Source of the DNA: Cupriavidus yeoncheonensis
GTDB taxonomy: Bacteria > Pseudomonadota > Gammaproteobacteria > Burkholderiales > Burkholderiaceae
Length of the DNA: 64,000 bases
NCBI RefSeq assembly: GCF_905397275.1
Contig: NZ_CAJPUY010000004.1
Span: 124,001-188,000, forward strand
Reading direction: 5' to 3'
Below, one piece after another: positions 35,722 through 45,530 of the stretch. The notes beneath the pieces were generated by a model. It was not told where the DNA came from and ran no database searches. It saw nothing but the letters and a program-made list of their open reading frames with translations. The translations under genes were made by a program, and so were the position numbers. How positions within the stretch are numbered: position 1 is the stretch's first letter; each line of letters begins with the position of its first letter.

Positions 35722-37005
35722 ATGCCCAACGCGCCCGATCACCATGAAGGCTATTGGTGGGAAGACCCCGCCAGGCTACTGCTGTACTTCATCCTGCCGC
35801 TATACATGCTGATTGCACTGGACCTGCTTGGCGAACAGAAGGCCATCGAGCGAGTCTACTTCACCAGCTTCCATGCACTGGCCGGGGCCCTCTTTCTCGG
35901 TGTACTCACCGTCGCGGCATACGCCGAACGTATCCTCGTGCCGCAGGCCCGCCACGCCCCTCCGGAAATTCCGGTGCGAGTCCTTGACGCCATGTTCGGG
36001 CTCGCACTGGCCGGTTACCTGGTCATGATGGGTGGCGTGATCGCCCAACCTGCCATCCTCCTCTCCTTCCTGAACGGCGGGGCAAACACCTACGACGTCC
36101 TTGAGCTGAAGGGCCGCATTGCCGGCATCAGCACGCTCACGCAAGCCACCGTGGCATATGTCCCGCTGTACTTCTATGTCTTCCGCAGGCCCGTGCGCGG
36201 CTTCAATCGTTACAAGGCCTACATGGTCGTGCTGGGCGTGCTGACACTGTTGCGCAGCTTCATCTTCGCCGAGCGGCTCGCGCTGGTAGAGGCACTCCTT
36301 CCCTGGGCCCTGATGGCTGCCCGCTTCAGCAATCTCCCAAGGCACTCGGTGTTGCTCACGCTGGGACCCTTCGCCGCGATCGTGCCGATGATCGGCTTCT
36401 TCATCGCGAACGAATACAACCGTTCCTGGGAAACCTACTACGTCAATATCTACGACAACATCTTCGACTTCGCCCTTGAGCGGCTGGCGATGTATTACTC
36501 GACAGCGCTGAACAACGGCGCTGGCCTGCTGACGATTATGGGCTGGGGAACTGGCGAGCCAACCTTTACATTCGACTGGCTCATCAGATTCCCCGTACTC
36601 GGGGAGTTCTTTCGGCCGCTAGTGGGTGGCGGCGACGGCTACGGGCGGTTTCTGAATAACTTTGGCGATCCCGAGTTCAACAATCCGTCCGGCATCTTCG
36701 TGCACTTCTACGAGTGGGGATGGTTCGCACTACTGCTGGCGGCGCTCATGGGCTGGATGCTGGCACGCAGCTACGCCGGCTGGAGAGCGGGCGATGGCTT
36801 CTGGTGTTGCGCCCATGCCGTGCTGCTGGTGTCGCTGATGGAGATCCTGCGCGTGCCGAACCTGTTCAGCGGGCGGAACTTCGTGCCGCTCGCGCTGCTG
36901 TGGCTGGTCTTCCAATGCTTTGGCCAGCCGGCCCGACACCGGATCTCGCCCAAGGTGCCCCCGCACCATGCCAGGCGCACCGCCACGCTACCGCGCCAAC
37001 CATGA
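35722..37005 (+). CDS. Wzy-like repeat-unit polymerase (multi-pass membrane protein)
   Basis: 427 residues with about ten hydrophobic helices, beginning LLLYFILPLYMLIALDLL. A large loop (residues about 225-325) is rich in Tyr, Asp, Asn and Gly (NEYNRSWETYYVNIYDNIFD; GGGDGYGRFLNNFGDPEFNN). Wzy polymerases diverge too far for motifs, so the call rests on topology, the periplasmic loop and its position just before the flippase gene. CGGAG lies 8 nt upstream. Confidence 0.75.
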   Translation: MPNAPDHHEGYWWEDPARLLLYFILPLYMLIALDLLGEQKAIERVYFTSFHALAGALFLGVLTVAAYAERILVPQARHAPPEIPVRVLDAMFGLALAGYLVMMGGVIAQPAILLSFLNGGANTYDVLELKGRIAGISTLTQATVAYVPLYFYVFRRPVRGFNRYKAYMVVLGVLTLLRSFIFAERLALVEALLPWALMAARFSNLPRHSVLLTLGPFAAIVPMIGFFIANEYNRSWETYYVNIYDNIFDFALERLAMYYSTALNNGAGLLTIMGWGTGEPTFTFDWLIRFPVLGEFFRPLVGGGDGYGRFLNNFGDPEFNNPSGIFVHFYEWGWFALLLAALMGWMLARSYAGWRAGDGFWCCAHAVLLVSLMEILRVPNLFSGRNFVPLALLWLVFQCFGQPARHRISPKVPPHHARRTATLPRQP

Positions 37006-37021
37006 CGTCTCCGACAAACCC

Positions 37022-38308
37022 ATGCCCCCATCGATCCGCGCGACCGCTGCATACCTTCTCCTCATCCAGGCAGGCAACTACCTGTTCCCGCTACTGCTTT
37101 TACCGTTTCTGGGCCGAGTGCTTGGCGTCAGGGAGTTTGGCGTCCTGGCCTACTGTCAGGCGCTGGCGCAATACCTGATTCTGCTGACCGACTATGGCCA
37201 CAATCTCACGGCGACCCGCCTGGTGTCCCTGCAACGCGACGATCCGCAAGCGGTAGCCGAGGTGTACTCAGCCACCATGGGCGCCAAACTGCTGTTGATC
37301 CTTGTGTCGGCGCTGCTCATGCTGGGCGCGGTGGGCATGGTGCCAAGCTTGCGGGAGCACTGGGGGATCCTGGCCGCAGCGTTCGTCGGCGTCGTCGCCA
37401 GCGCGATCACTCCGTTCTGGCTGTATCAGGGGCAGGAGCGCATGAAGTCGCTCGTGCTGCCAAATTTCATCTCCAAGGCGGTCAGTCTTTCATGCGTCCT
37501 CGCGTGGGTTCGGGGGCCCGGCGACGCGGCGCTGGCGGCGCTGGGGATCAGCATCGGCACTGTCATCCTGGCCGCTGCAGCGCTATCGGGGGTGCACCGG
37601 CAGCGTCTTGCCACGCTGGTCGCCGTGCCAGTGCGCGCGATCGTGGCGTCCTTGCGCGAGGGGTATCCAGTATTCCTTTCCCTTGTGCTGGTCAGCTTCT
37701 ACGTGAACTTCAACGCAATCCTGCTCAATTATTTCCACGGCCCGGTCGCGGTCGGGCAATTCTCCATGGCGGACAAGATCCGCATTGCGGGCCAGACCGT
37801 CTTTACCGTCATCGGTACCGCGTTCTTCCCGCGTATCAGCCAGTACAACGCCACAGATGCTGCCGCAGCGCAGGCGCTGATGCGCAAGGCCATGCTGGCG
37901 GTGTTCGGCAGCTCGGTGGCGATGTTCATCGCGATCGAGGTGTTCGCGGATCTTGGCATCCGGATGTGGCTGGGCGAACCGTTCCACGCCGCGATCTTCT
38001 TGCTGCGGCTGGAGGGCGTGTTGCTGCCGCTTACCAGCATTGCCTTTGTGTTCGGCAACCTTGGCTTGCTCGCGTTGGGGCGCCACCGCCTGGTGCAGAA
38101 CATCTACGCGGCGGTGACGTTGCTCCATCTCGTTTATGTGGTCCCATTTGTGTTGTACCTGGGCGCCGAAGGGACGGTGATTTCCGTCATCCTGACTGAA
38201 GCGTTCGGAGCCGCGGCCTTCGCGGTCTGCTATCGCCGCGAAACAGCTTCCAGCGTGTCGATCCTGAAGATACATGAAAGACCATCCACGACGGAGATCC
38301 AGGCATGA
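37022..38308 (+). CDS. Wzx-like lipid-linked repeat-unit flippase
   Basis: From ATG 37022, 428 residues with about 12 transmembrane helices and the MATE/RfbX-type opening [21 protein letters not shown], followed by [21 protein letters not shown]. It moves the undecaprenyl-linked unit to the periplasmic face. An in-frame extension back to 36920 lies inside the polymerase gene and is not hydrophobic. The stop overlaps the rfbA start as ATGA. Confidence 0.88.
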   Translation: MPPSIRATAAYLLLIQAGNYLFPLLLLPFLGRVLGVREFGVLAYCQALAQYLILLTDYGHNLTATRLVSLQRDDPQAVAEVYSATMGAKLLLILVSALLMLGAVGMVPSLREHWGILAAAFVGVVASAITPFWLYQGQERMKSLVLPNFISKAVSLSCVLAWVRGPGDAALAALGISIGTVILAAAALSGVHRQRLATLVAVPVRAIVASLREGYPVFLSLVLVSFYVNFNAILLNYFHGPVAVGQFSMADKIRIAGQTVFTVIGTAFFPRISQYNATDAAAAQALMRKAMLAVFGSSVAMFIAIEVFADLGIRMWLGEPFHAAIFLLRLEGVLLPLTSIAFVFGNLGLLALGRHRLVQNIYAAVTLLHLVYVVPFVLYLGAEGTVISVILTEAFGAAAFAVCYRRETASSVSILKIHERPSTTEIQA

Positions 38309-39192
38309 CCCGAAAAGGCATCCTTCTGGCCGGTGGATCCGGCACCCGACTGTACCCGGTCACGCAGAGCGTTTCCAAGCAACTGCTGCCGGTCTACGAC
38401 AAGCCGATGATCTACTACCCGCTGTCAACGTTGATGACTGCCGGCATTCGCGACGTACTGGTCATTTCCACCCCGCAGGACACCCCTCGCTTTGCCGGCA
38501 TGCTCGGTGACGGCCGCCAGTGGGGCCTCGACATCCGGTACGCGGAACAGCCTTCGCCCGATGGGCTGGCGCAGGCATTTATCATCGGGCGTGAGTTTGT
38601 CGGCCGTAATCCATCGGCGCTGATCCTCGGCGACAACATTTTCTATGGGCACGATCTCGCCAGACAACTGACCCGCACGAGCCGACGCGAGGAAGGCGCC
38701 ACGGTATTTGCCTATCACGTCCACGATCCCGAGCGGTATGGCGTGGTCGAATTCGACGAAGACTTCCGCGCATTGTCGATCGAGGAAAAGCCCGCTTCGC
38801 CACGGTCCAGCTATGCGGTGACCGGTCTGTACTTTTACGACCATGAGGTGTGCGACATTGCGGCAGATATCCGGCCATCTGCCCGCGGCGAACTGGAGAT
38901 TACCGACATCAATTCGCGCTACCTCGCAGCCGGCAAGCTAAGGGTCGACATCATGGGCCGCGGCTATGCCTGGCTCGACACCGGCACGCATGATTCGCTC
39001 ATCGAGGCGGCGCTGCTGGTCTCCACGCTGCAGAAGCGCCAGGGGCTGATGGTGGCATGCCCGGAAGAAATCGCGTACCGTCATCGCTGGATCGATGCAG
39101 AGCAGTTGAGTCGGCTCGCCTCCCCGCTCGTGAAAAGCCACTATGGCAGATACTTGCTGCGACTGTTGGCGGAAACGCCGCGGGTCAGGTGA
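38305..39192 (+). CDS. rfbA: Glucose-1-phosphate thymidylyltransferase (intact copy)
   Basis: 295 residues, full length. [19 protein letters not shown] and the IEEKP-type active-site motif ([10 protein letters not shown]) are present. It makes dTDP-glucose, the first step to dTDP-rhamnose. It is the last gene of the rightward operon, while rfbB, rfbD and rfbC are in the leftward operon beside a dead rfbA fragment. It therefore appears to be the copy in this locus that supports rhamnose synthesis. Confidence 0.94.
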   Translation: MTRKGILLAGGSGTRLYPVTQSVSKQLLPVYDKPMIYYPLSTLMTAGIRDVLVISTPQDTPRFAGMLGDGRQWGLDIRYAEQPSPDGLAQAFIIGREFVGRNPSALILGDNIFYGHDLARQLTRTSRREEGATVFAYHVHDPERYGVVEFDEDFRALSIEEKPASPRSSYAVTGLYFYDHEVCDIAADIRPSARGELEITDINSRYLAAGKLRVDIMGRGYAWLDTGTHDSLIEAALLVSTLQKRQGLMVACPEEIAYRHRWIDAEQLSRLASPLVKSHYGRYLLRLLAETPRVR

Positions 39193-39246
39193 CCATCATG
39201 CGCAGATCGCGCCAGCCGGGGGCGAAGCGCTGTGCGTGGGCTCCCC

Positions 39247-40539
39247 TCAACCCGAGCGTGCCGGGCGCGCTGGCATCGAGGCCTGCAGGCCTTGGCGCAG
39301 GGAGGTACGCACCGGCGGCAGGCGGCCCGCGTCCGCGCCGGAAACCGGGATGGTGCCCCCGCTGGAACATCCTGGTGGGGCTACGAGGCTCACACCATCG
39401 AGTGTATTGGCGTCGCAGATAAACTGCGTCGCCGTACAGTTTCGGTACTGCAGCGACAGGGCGAGGCCACCGATCGCAGCAAAGCGGTTACCTGAGACGC
39501 GGACGCCGCAGACATTGTTCATGGCCCGGAATCCGTCGAAGCTCGCGCGCGTCACCTGGTTTCCCGTCACCAGTACCTGCGCCACTGTTCCGCTGCCCGT
39601 GTTGATGTCGATCGCCGCATGGCCTGCGGCGGGACGGTCGTTCCCAGGTTGTGTCGCGTTCTGGTCGTCGGAGATGATATTGTTCGCGACCAGGACATTG
39701 GCCACGCTGGCCGTACGGTAGCCATCCTCCTGCGCCACCAGCACCGCCGCAGCCTTCTGCACACCTTCAATCCGGTTGCCGGCGACCGTCACGTCGGCAC
39801 CGCCAACGATAGCAACGCCCCTGCCCCATGCGTTGCCTGCCAGATAGTTTCCCGATACGTAGATGTTCTGGCTGAGTACACCGTCCCGCTGGTAGCTGAC
39901 GATCCCCACCATGTCGTCGCCGGTGGCGGTGACCGCGTTGTCCTGCACGAGCACGTCGCGTGAACCGCCTGTGATGTGGATGCCATCGGCCAGCGTGCCA
40001 TGGACCTTGTTGCCGACCAGCGCAATGCTGCTGCCGCGCGAGACAAAGATGCCGACACTCGCACCGCCGTTGATCTTGACATCGAGCACCTGGATGCCCT
40101 GTCCGTCCACCGCGACCTTGGTCGACGTGGCCGACTCGAGCCGCTGCGTGCCGATGCCCGTCAGCGTCACGCCGACCAGCGTCGAGTTCGCGCCAGTCAT
40201 CATGATGGCCTGCTCATCGGGGTTCGTGGCGACCAGCGTCGCGCCATAGCCCGATACCACAACCTGCTCGCCGCGCACTGCAAGCACGTGGCCCACCACA
40301 TAGGTGCCCGGCGCCAGCACCAGGCGCTGTCCCGCCTGCAGGTTGTCGAGCGCCGCCTGCAGGCTATCGGCCTGGTCTGCGCCGCCGGGTGCAGGCTGCA
40401 CCGATACATCGGCCGTCGCGCCTACCGCGGCGAACGCGCGGACCGCAGTTCGCGGACTACCGGTCAATACGGCGACAGCACCCGCGGCCAGACCTGCCAG
40501 CATGGTGCCTGCGACGCAGGCTCTGCGTAGGGATGGCAT
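39247..40539 (-). CDS. Exported right-handed beta-helix protein
   Basis: About 430 residues. A signal-like hydrophobic N-terminus (CVAGTMLAGLAAGAVAVL) is followed by Pectate_lyase_3-like opening and many parallel beta-helix rungs (SSIALVGNKVHGTLADGIHI, NIYVSGNYLAGNAWGRGVAI, NVLVANNIISDDQN). Such proteins are polysaccharide lyases, epimerases or adhesive scaffolds. It is convergent to the polysaccharide operon, so it may trim or modify the polymer. No catalytic residues can be assigned. ATG 40539 is preferred over GTG 40542. Confidence 0.7.
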   Translation of the reverse strand: MPSLRRACVAGTMLAGLAAGAVAVLTGSPRTAVRAFAAVGATADVSVQPAPGGADQADSLQAALDNLQAGQRLVLAPGTYVVGHVLAVRGEQVVVSGYGATLVATNPDEQAIMMTGANSTLVGVTLTGIGTQRLESATSTKVAVDGQGIQVLDVKINGGASVGIFVSRGSSIALVGNKVHGTLADGIHITGGSRDVLVQDNAVTATGDDMVGIVSYQRDGVLSQNIYVSGNYLAGNAWGRGVAIVGGADVTVAGNRIEGVQKAAAVLVAQEDGYRTASVANVLVANNIISDDQNATQPGNDRPAAGHAAIDINTGSGTVAQVLVTGNQVTRASFDGFRAMNNVCGVRVSGNRFAAIGGLALSLQYRNCTATQFICDANTLDGVSLVAPPGCSSGGTIPVSGADAGRLPPVRTSLRQGLQASMPARPARSG

Positions 40540-40938
40540 CACGATGGCCTGCCTGGCTCAGCATCGATCACTGCCTTCAACGGGTTGCCGGTATGTTTCA
40601 TAGCTGCCGCCTCCATCCATTGCTGGTCGATTTACCGCTTGCATCATAGCTTCGAACGCTGACAGGAGCGGCCGCTTGTCCGATAGTTCCAGAGCTTGGC
40701 GGATATTGACGGACGTCGCGCGCATGCGCGGGGTGAAAAAGTCTGCCGAAAGTCGCGTCCGCAGCAACGGCTGCCGTATCGGTGCGATACATCTGCGCCA
40801 CTGGCCGCCCTGCCTATTCCGCCAATCCCTCGGCGCTATCGGACAAGCGTCAATTTATGACCTGACTGCGGTCTATGCTGCTGGAAGCTGTCGGGGTCGT
40901 TCCGGCAACCGAAGCCGGCTGGATGAAAGAGGGGGCAT
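40540..40938. other. Intergenic region between divergent beta-helix and acyltransferase genes
   Basis: 399 bp with no supported ORF. It must hold both promoters. Only short, low-complexity reading frames and no strong hairpin or promoter match were found. Confidence 0.4.
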
Positions 40939-42030
40939 ATGAGGCTCGCACGCGTCGCTGGGGGAAGAAAGGACGAAAACAATTTCAACCTGATGCGAAT
41001 CACAGCCGCGCTCGCTGTGCTTGTCACCCACAGTTACTCCCTGGCCTCCGGCGAGGTCAATGACGAGCCCTTGCGCAGGCTGATCGGGATGACCCCCGGA
41101 ACGATTGCCGTCGACGTGTTTTTCGTCACCAGCGGCTTCCTCGTGACCAAAAGCCTGCTGACGCGCGGGAGCGTGCTCGAGTTCTTGTGGGCGCGCTTCC
41201 TGCGGATCTATCCGGCGCTGCTTGTCATGGTTGCGCTGGTGGTATTCGGTCTGGGCATGGCGTTCACGACGTGGCCGGCCTCCACATACCTCATCGATCC
41301 AGGAACGCGCCAGTTCTTGCTGAAGACGACCACGCTGGTCGCCGGCGCAGTCTATCCCTTGCCCGGTGTATTCGCGAGCAATCCGTATCCCGATACGGTG
41401 AATGGCTCGTTGTGGACCATGATGTACGAGATCCGCATGTACTTCGCACTGGCCGCGCTATGGGTCATCTCGATGGTGGCATGGCACGCTCACCAGCGCG
41501 TGTTCCGTGCGGCGGTGCTGGTGGTCACGGCGGCCTCGTTCCTGTATTGCGTCTTCGCAATCCTCGGCGGCTCCGCAATGCAGAAGACAGCTTTGCCGCT
41601 GATGTTCTTCGCGGGCGCCAGCCTGTTCATCCTAAGCGCGCACGTGGAACTGTCCGCACCCATCGCGGGGCTGCTGCTCGCCGCCGTCATCGGCTGCGCC
41701 TTCGTGCCGAATCACCATGTATTCGCGCTGATGTACCTGTTGGCAATGCCATACCTGGTGCTTATTGCAGCGTTTGTACCGTCACCTGTCCTGTTCCGCT
41801 ACAACCGCCTTGGCGACTTTTCGTATGGCATCTATATCTACGCCTTCCCGGTCCAGCAGTCGATCGTCGCCCTCTTTCCAGGCATCCCAGTCATGGGGTT
41901 GCTCCTGTCGTCCGGTGTCGTGACGCTGGCGCTTGCAGTGCTGTCGTGGCATCTGGTTGAGAGTCGTGCGCTCAAGCTCAAGGCCCCTCTGGTCGGGGCG
42001 ACTATGCGCGCGCTGGGGCAGACGTCTTGA
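40939..42030 (+). CDS. Membrane acyltransferase, OafA/acyltransferase-3 type
   Basis: 363 residues with about ten membrane helices. Acyltransferase-3 signatures are visible: NFNLMRITAALAVLVTHSY with its histidine, VDVFFVTSGFLVTKSLL, and LWTMMYEIRMYFALA. These enzymes O-acetylate or O-succinylate sugars of surface polysaccharides from acyl-CoA. AGAGGGGG is a strong Shine-Dalgarno. It is probably a decoration enzyme for the adjacent polymer. Confidence 0.88.
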   Translation: MRLARVAGGRKDENNFNLMRITAALAVLVTHSYSLASGEVNDEPLRRLIGMTPGTIAVDVFFVTSGFLVTKSLLTRGSVLEFLWARFLRIYPALLVMVALVVFGLGMAFTTWPASTYLIDPGTRQFLLKTTTLVAGAVYPLPGVFASNPYPDTVNGSLWTMMYEIRMYFALAALWVISMVAWHAHQRVFRAAVLVVTAASFLYCVFAILGGSAMQKTALPLMFFAGASLFILSAHVELSAPIAGLLLAAVIGCAFVPNHHVFALMYLLAMPYLVLIAAFVPSPVLFRYNRLGDFSYGIYIYAFPVQQSIVALFPGIPVMGLLLSSGVVTLALAVLSWHLVESRALKLKAPLVGATMRALGQTS

Positions 42031-42063
42031 TGGGCCGCGGAGCCCGGAAGCCACATGAAAGCT

Positions 42064-42288
42064 ACAGTCGGGTTCCATACGAGTGCCAACGTCCCGGCCA
42101 AGCGTCGTCGCCGCGAGCGCGCTACACGCCGACGTCAACGACTCCTCGGGTGCGGCGACGCGCGACACGCCCGTTTTCACTGAGAGGAATCCGTCCTGCA
42201 CCTTCAGGCGCACGTCTCGCCGGGCGGCGGCAACCTCCTGCTCCGCCTGGCTCTTCCTCGCAACGGATTCCCGCTCGCGAGCGTCAGA
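42064..42288 (-). pseudogene. Fragment of a TolC-family outer-membrane efflux channel
   Basis: On the minus strand a frame reads SQAEQEVAAARRDVRLKVQD, then GFLSVKTGVSRV, ESLTSACSALAATTLGRDVG and TRMEPD. This is the alternating helical hairpin and GRDVGTR turn of TolC-like proteins. Only about 75 residues remain of the 430-450 expected. It has no start codon, no signal peptide and no flanking efflux genes. Confidence 0.6.
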
Positions 42289-42372
42289 TTGAAGAGGCTG
42301 CGGCTTACCTCTCGGTGCTGGATCCCTGAGGCGACGGGCGCGCGTCAGAGGCATCGGCCAGCATCGGGAAGC

Positions 42373-42399
42373 GCTTTCCACCTCTGATGGAAAGCGCCC
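42373..42399 (-). terminator. Terminator-like hairpin after the dehydrogenase gene
   Basis: A perfect 10-bp stem GCGCTTTCCA/TGGAAAGCGC (42373-42382, 42390-42399) with a 7-nt loop, 38 bp past the stop at 42437. There is no T-tract on either side, so its efficiency is uncertain. Confidence 0.5.
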
Positions 42400-42436
42400 C
42401 CGTATCCCCTCCCAACCACCTGCAACGAGACTCTTT

Positions 42437-43339
42437 TTACGGACGCCGGGCGTCCTTGCGCATCCCGGCTTCGGTCAGCGCGCAAAGGGCAACGGCGGAC
42501 CAGTCGTGCTCGGCACCAATGCCTTGCGAGCGCACAGCAAGAAAGCGGTCGTGTAACAGGCTCGCAAGCGGCAGCGGCACACCGAGCGCTTCGGCGGCCG
42601 CCAGCATCAGGCGGTTGTCCTTCTGGCCGAGCGGCAGCGAAAAGCCCGCCGGCTGGAATTGCTGCGACGCGATCATCGCACCATAGATCTTGTAGGGCGG
42701 CGCGTTGAAGTTCGCGTTGGTCAGGAGATCGACGAAATGCGTCGGGTCGATTCCCGCCTTGCCGGCCACCGCGCATGCCTCGCCCAGCGTCTCGATGATC
42801 ACGGACAACATGAAATTGCCGATCAGCTTCACGAGATTCGCCTGCGACGGATCCGCCCCAACGATACCGACGGACTGCCCCAGTTGCTCAAGCAACGGCA
42901 CCGCAACTTTCAGGTGCTCGTCCGCGCCGGCCGCCATGATGAAGAGCTTGCGCGCCGCCGCAGCGTCGGGCCGGCCAAACACCGGTGCCGAGACAAAGCC
43001 CACTCCGGCGTCAAGGTGCAGGGCTGCGAGCGCCTGAGCCGTATCCACGCCGATTGTGCTGAGCGAGATGTGCAGCGCACCAGGCCTGAGCCCCGCGAGG
43101 ATTCCATTCTCACCGAGCGTGACAGCGGTGAGCGCGGCATCGTCGGCAACCATCGAGAAGACGACGTCAACCAGATGTGCAGCCTCGGCAGGGCTAGCGG
43201 CGACCGTGGCTCCTGCCTTGCCCAGGGGTTCGGCACGCCCGGGGCTGCGGTTGAACACTTGCACCTCGTGCCCGGACTCGACCAGATTCATGGCGATCGC
43301 GGCGCCCATTGAGCCAAGCCCGACAAATCCAATCTGCAT
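42437..43339 (-). CDS. NAD(P)-dependent beta-hydroxyacid dehydrogenase (HIBADH family)
   Basis: ATG 43339 with CGGAG upstream gives 300 residues. The N-terminal MQIGFVGLGSMGAAIAMNL is the GxGxxG NAD(P)-binding site. The substrate-binding motif region is GFVSAPVFGRPDAA, and the catalytic lysine is in ANLVKLIGNFML. The family oxidises 3-hydroxyisobutyrate, tartronate semialdehyde and similar acids, and this one may belong to the imine-reductase-like branch. It lies 104 bp downstream of the aldo/keto reductase gene on the same strand, so the two may be one operon. Confidence 0.85.
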   Translation of the reverse strand: MQIGFVGLGSMGAAIAMNLVESGHEVQVFNRSPGRAEPLGKAGATVAASPAEAAHLVDVVFSMVADDAALTAVTLGENGILAGLRPGALHISLSTIGVDTAQALAALHLDAGVGFVSAPVFGRPDAAAARKLFIMAAGADEHLKVAVPLLEQLGQSVGIVGADPSQANLVKLIGNFMLSVIIETLGEACAVAGKAGIDPTHFVDLLTNANFNAPPYKIYGAMIASQQFQPAGFSLPLGQKDNRLMLAAAEALGVPLPLASLLHDRFLAVRSQGIGAEHDWSAVALCALTEAGMRKDARRP

Positions 43340-43443
43340 GATGAAACTCCGAATGACCAACTGTGTTGATAAGGCGGCGCCCCGGGCAACGCAGTGGCGG
43401 CCGAGGTCGTCCGATCGCGTTGCCAGTGACTGCCAACTCCGTA

Positions 43444-44427
43444 CTAGCGCAGCGAGGGCGCCATAAATTCCGGCCCGACCGGATCGGTCACATGCCGTTC
43501 GAGCAAGGCGTCGATGTCTTCCATGTCCTGCGCGCTCAGCTTCCATCCGAATGCGTCGCCGATTCCGCTCAACTGGTCCGGGCGACGCGCACCCCACAGC
43601 GCAACCGTCGGGCCCTGGTCCAGTATCCAGCGGATCGCCAAGGCCAGCACCGATTTGCCATGGCGCTCGCGGGCAAATGCCGAAAGTGCCTCCACGGCCG
43701 CCAGGTATTGCGCGAAACGCGGCTGCCGGAACTTCGGGTCCGCATTGCGCAGGTCATCGCCGTCGAACGTGGTAGCCGCGCGCATCCGCCCGGACAACAG
43801 CCCGCGGCACAGCGCCCCATAGGCCAGCACGGCAAGTCCCTGCTCGCGCGCGTATGGCAGTACGTCAGCTTCGATCGCGCGCTCGAACAGGTTGTAAGGG
43901 GGCTGGACTGCGGCGAGCCGTGTCGCCACGGAGAACGCGTCCATCTGCCGCGGGGAAAAGTTGCTGACGCCGACAGCCAGGATCTTTCCTTCGATGCGCA
44001 ACTTCTCCAGTTCGGCCGCGGTGTCTTCGAATGGCACCAGCGTGTCGGGCCAGTGCACCTGGTACAGGTCAATGTAGTCCGTGCGCAAGCGGCGCAGTGA
44101 ATCCTCGATTTCCAGCCGGATGCGCGCCGGGGTGGCGTTGCGCCGCACGCCGCCCTCGCCCCATTCGAGCGCCACCTTGGTCGCGATCACCGCCTGGTGG
44201 CGCCTGCCGGCCAGCGCCTTGCCGACCACTTCTTCGGAATGGCCGAAGCCATACACCGGTGCGGTGTCGATCAGATTGATGCCGTGGTCGAGCGCGCTTT
44301 GGATCGTCGCCACGGAGGCACTGTCGTCGGCTCCGCCCCACATCCAGCCACCTATCGCCCATGTGCCCAGCGCAATGCGCGATACGGCAACCGGGATGCC
44401 TTCCATTCTCATCGTCTCGACATTCAT
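43444..44427 (-). CDS. Aldo/keto reductase
   Basis: 327 residues forming a (beta/alpha)8 barrel. Catalytic Asp/Tyr in NLIDTAPVYGFGHSEEVVG, Lys in VIATKVALEW and His in YIDLYQVHWPD are all present. It reduces aldehydes or ketones with NADPH. The substrate is unknown. It is transcribed away from the LysR gene at 44580, the classical regulator-target arrangement. Confidence 0.9.
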   Translation of the reverse strand: MNVETMRMEGIPVAVSRIALGTWAIGGWMWGGADDSASVATIQSALDHGINLIDTAPVYGFGHSEEVVGKALAGRRHQAVIATKVALEWGEGGVRRNATPARIRLEIEDSLRRLRTDYIDLYQVHWPDTLVPFEDTAAELEKLRIEGKILAVGVSNFSPRQMDAFSVATRLAAVQPPYNLFERAIEADVLPYAREQGLAVLAYGALCRGLLSGRMRAATTFDGDDLRNADPKFRQPRFAQYLAAVEALSAFARERHGKSVLALAIRWILDQGPTVALWGARRPDQLSGIGDAFGWKLSAQDMEDIDALLERHVTDPVGPEFMAPSLR

Positions 44428-44526
44428 ACTTCACCACTCCAGTAGATGTTTGCCTGCGCGCGTTGCACCACGCCGCGGACTGCGGGCAAAGCCACCGCAG
44501 CAGGCGCGTACAATCTAGCTCATATA

Positions 44527-44547
44527 TCGTTGAGCTGAATTCAACGA
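44527..44547. promoter_or_regulatory. LysR-type operator in the divergent promoter
   Basis: TCGTTGA (44527-44533), a 7-bp spacer and TCAACGA (44541-44547): perfect 7-bp arms located 100 bp before the reductase start and 33 bp before the LysR start. Spacing and symmetry fit a LysR box, though this is inferred. Confidence 0.6.
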
Positions 44548-44579
44548 ATCATTGAGACAAGCCACACTCCTTGTCTGCC

Positions 44580-45482
44580 ATGCCCGCCTTCACCCGCACC
44601 GAGCTTGCCGACCTCAATGTGTTCGTCACCATCTGCCGCCGCCGCAGCTTCCGCCAGGCGGCGGTCGAACTGGGTGTGTCGACGTCAGCGCTGAGCCACG
44701 CCATGCGCAATCTCGAGGCGCGGCTGGGCGTGAAGCTGCTCAATCGCACCAGCCGCTCGGTGGTGCCGACAGCGGCCGGCAGCGCGCTGGCGGAACAGCT
44801 CGACCAGGGCTTCGAGACTATCGGCGCGGCAATCGACCAGCTCGATCGCTACCGCACCTCGCCGGTCGGCCGCCTGCGTATCAACGTGCCACGCGACGCG
44901 TCACGCCTGCTGATTGGCCCAGTGCTGCCCGCCTTTATCGCCGCATATCCGGAAATCCAGCTCGACATCACCGTCGACGATCGGCTGATCGACATCATTG
45001 CCGACGGTTACGACGCTGGCATTCGCTATGGCGACACGGTCGCGGGCGACATGATCGCAGTGCCGCTGACGCCGCCGTTGCGATGGGTAGTCGTGGGCGC
45101 TCCCGCATACCTCGCGCGGAACGGACGGCCGGCGCAGCCAGCCGACCTGATGCGCCACGCGTGCATCCGCATTCGCATCGGCGACAACTCGCTGTATCGG
45201 TGGGAGCTTGGCAACGGACGCCGCGCACTCGAACTCGACGTACCCGGCCCGGTCAGCGCCAACGAAACGGACACTGCGGTCGATGCAGCGCTGAACGGTG
45301 TCGGACTCGCGTACTGCCTCGAACGCCGCGTGGCCGACGACATCGCCGCCGGCCGCCTTGAAGTCGTGCTGCCGAAATGGGCGGTCGCCGGTCCGCCGAT
45401 GGTGATGTACTACCCAAGCCGGCGGCAGACGCTTCCCGGCCTGCGGCAACTGATCGACATGATCCGCACCGCCAACACCTGA
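44580..45482 (+). CDS. LysR-type transcriptional regulator
   Basis: 300 residues from ATG 44580 (a TTG at 44571 is an alternative). The N-terminal winged HTH reads FVTICRRRSFRQAAVELGVS then TSALSHAMRNLEARL. The C-terminal two-lobe effector domain starts near residue 90 (SPVGRLRINVPRDASRLL). It probably controls the divergent aldo/keto reductase and perhaps the dehydrogenase behind it through the palindrome at 44527-44547. Confidence 0.9.
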   Translation: MPAFTRTELADLNVFVTICRRRSFRQAAVELGVSTSALSHAMRNLEARLGVKLLNRTSRSVVPTAAGSALAEQLDQGFETIGAAIDQLDRYRTSPVGRLRINVPRDASRLLIGPVLPAFIAAYPEIQLDITVDDRLIDIIADGYDAGIRYGDTVAGDMIAVPLTPPLRWVVVGAPAYLARNGRPAQPADLMRHACIRIRIGDNSLYRWELGNGRRALELDVPGPVSANETDTAVDAALNGVGLAYCLERRVADDIAAGRLEVVLPKWAVAGPPMVMYYPSRRQTLPGLRQLIDMIRTANT

Positions 45483-45530
45483 CCGGCGGCGGGCGCATGC
45501 GTGGGACCCGACAAGCTCGATTTCCATCCT

